Below, one piece after another: positions 63,201 through 64,000 of a DNA stretch of 64,000 nt. The stretch is taken from NCBI RefSeq assembly GCF_000613245.1, contig NZ_HG964938.1, forward strand, positions 404,237 through 468,236. The letters are read 5' to 3'. Both the position numbers and the translations under genes were made by a program. The stretch comes from Mycobacterium asiaticum DSM 44297 (GTDB lineage: Bacteria; Actinomycetota; Actinomycetes; Mycobacteriales; Mycobacteriaceae). Each line of letters begins with the position of its first letter. The first letter of the stretch is position 1. The notes beneath the pieces were generated by a model, which saw only the letters and a list, made by a program, of their open reading frames with translations, did no database searches and was not told the origin of the DNA.

Positions 63201-63389
63201 GTGAGCGCATCGCCGATCTATCCTCACGCATTGGTCGTGACCGGGGTGACCGGTACCGCCACCGCCGGCTGCCTCATGCTCTGGCGCGGCACACTGTGCC
63301 GCTGGATCGCGGGATGCTCTGGTGGTAGGTCTTTCCACGACTTAGCCCTACCGGCCAGCCAAACCAGCGGTAACGCGCCAGCCCGGTGA
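63201..63389 (+). CDS. Possible small ORF (62 aa), doubtful
   Basis: A GTG with GAGGAGAGCC upstream opens a 62-codon frame whose last 116 nt run antisense to the SDR paralogue. The first ~30 residues are moderately hydrophobic (ALVVTGVTGTATAGCLMLW). It may be a tiny membrane protein or the 5' stub of a lost gene. The strong ribosome site is the only support. Confidence 0.25.
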   Translation: MSASPIYPHALVVTGVTGTATAGCLMLWRGTLCRWIAGCSGGRSFHDLALPASQTSGNAPAR

Positions 63390-64000
63390 GGAAAAGGTCG
63401 GCCATGCGCGAGGAGATTGCTTCGGTGACTAGCAGCAACGTGACGATTCTCGGGATTACGACGCGGCGCTTGCCGCGACCAACAGCTACGACCACCGCGC
63501 GCGACACCGCGTCTACCGTCAGCGGAGTCAGGTAGCGAAACGCCGGCGGCATGGCGGCCTCGTCGACCTCCTCAAGCAGCGTGGTGGCGGTCAGCGCAGG
63601 ATAGATCACCGACACGTTGATCTTCGTGCCGGCCAACTCCTGGCGAAGCGCGTCGGAGAATCCCGACATCGCGTGCATCACGAGTCCGTAGGAGCCAAAG
63701 CGAGCGATGGCCTTGCGACCCATTACCGAAGACATGTTGACCACCGTGCCCGAGCCCTGCCGACGCAGGATCGGCAGCACCTGCTGGGTCAGGCTGATCG
63801 CACCAAACAGGCTGGCCTGCATAGTTTGTCGGGCGTCATCAGCGAATGTCGGTGACTCGACGGGACCGACTCTGGCGATGCCGGCGTTGTTGACCAGCAC
63901 GTCGATCCTGCCGAATCGGTCCATCGTTTTACTCACCAGCGCGCTGACCTGCTCCGCGGACGTCACGTCGGTCGGCACCGCCAATGCCTCACCGCCCAGC
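63274..64000 (-). CDS. SDR paralogue with Y-x-x-x-M active site, 5' end off the window
   Basis: 242 codons visible; the first ~60 residues (Rossmann start) lie beyond position 64000. It aligns with the SDR at 61467 through NNAGIARVG, NMSSVMGRKAIARFGSYGLVMHAMSG and GLSRGKTYHQ. The Tyr is followed by GLVM, so the Lys is again Met. The C-terminal tail is longer and unrelated (SIPRSSGTVCRARA). It and its paralogue flank the HxlR gene. The substrate is unknown. Confidence 0.85.
   Translation of the reverse strand, partial: LGGEALAVPTDVTSAEQVSALVSKTMDRFGRIDVLVNNAGIARVGPVESPTFADDARQTMQASLFGAISLTQQVLPILRRQGSGTVVNMSSVMGRKAIARFGSYGLVMHAMSGFSDALRQELAGTKINVSVIYPALTATTLLEEVDEAAMPPAFRYLTPLTVDAVSRAVVVAVGRGKRRVVIPRIVTLLLVTEAISSRMADLFLTGLARYRWFGWPVGLSRGKTYHQSIPRSSGTVCRARA

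Noticed and set aside
1..64000. CRISPR array, tRNA, rRNA, insertion sequence or prophage
   Set aside because: No regularly spaced repeats, cloverleaf-like segments, transposase-like products or phage structural genes were seen in reading the window.

Overview
The window is a GC-rich, gene-dense stretch of an actinobacterial chromosome. I read it as a non-tuberculous Mycobacterium, probably a slow grower. The evidence is a set of mycobacterial signature families: a WS/DGAT acyltransferase with HHxxxDG, a CYP142-type steroid P450, a Ddn-like F420 protein, an Rv1733c-like membrane antigen, a TIGR00027 methyltransferase, an Rv2078/Rv2079/LppJ-like cassette, an EspG-like protein and a fused HadA/HadB dehydratase. 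GTG starts are common. No rRNA, tRNA, insertion sequence, phage or CRISPR array is visible.

Layout. 0-9 kb: small membrane protein, OhrR-like regulator, a methyltransferase/MTHFR-like operon, a lipid-ester cluster (esterase, WS/DGAT, alpha/beta hydrolase), a DUF1206 membrane protein and a shortened PolA paralogue that has lost its polymerase motifs. 9-17 kb: DUF1684, Ddn-like, a frameshifted arylsulfatase, SHOCT and PPOX proteins, MalQ, an anti-sigma-type kinase and a secreted protein. 17-24 kb: thioesterase, diguanylate cyclase, CYP142, amidase, AAA ATPase and a decayed amidohydrolase. 24-33 kb: a TetR gene with twin operators, a DAPG-hydrolase-like protein, SDR, HSL-type lipase, TIGR00027, DUF2231, GreA-like, Rv1733c-like, PucR and an epimerase.

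33-41 kb holds a putative hydroxy-acid/keto-acid island: a large LuxR/LAL regulator divergent from a benzoylformate-decarboxylase-like enzyme, a cis-CaaD-like tautomerase and a quinone oxidoreductase, facing a GlcD-GlcE fusion. 41-45 kb: GT4 glycosyltransferase, catalase, an Rv3406-like dioxygenase and an ArsR/SRPBCC pair under a 28-bp perfect palindrome. 45.8-49.3 kb: the Rv2078/Rv2079/LppJ-like operon beside an EspG-like gene. 49-58 kb: SDRs, HadAB, an NmrA/MarR divergent pair with twin operators, and a TetR / saccharopine-dehydrogenase-like / amine-oxidase module. 58-64 kb: MFS pump, PIG-L deacetylase and two SDR paralogues flanking an HxlR gene, with shared promoter and operator elements.

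The items most worth following up are the PolA-derived pseudopolymerase, the keto-acid island with altered catalytic residues, the two SDRs with Met in place of the catalytic Lys, the WXG-like hydrolase cassette beside EspG, and five sets of clear repressor-type palindromes.
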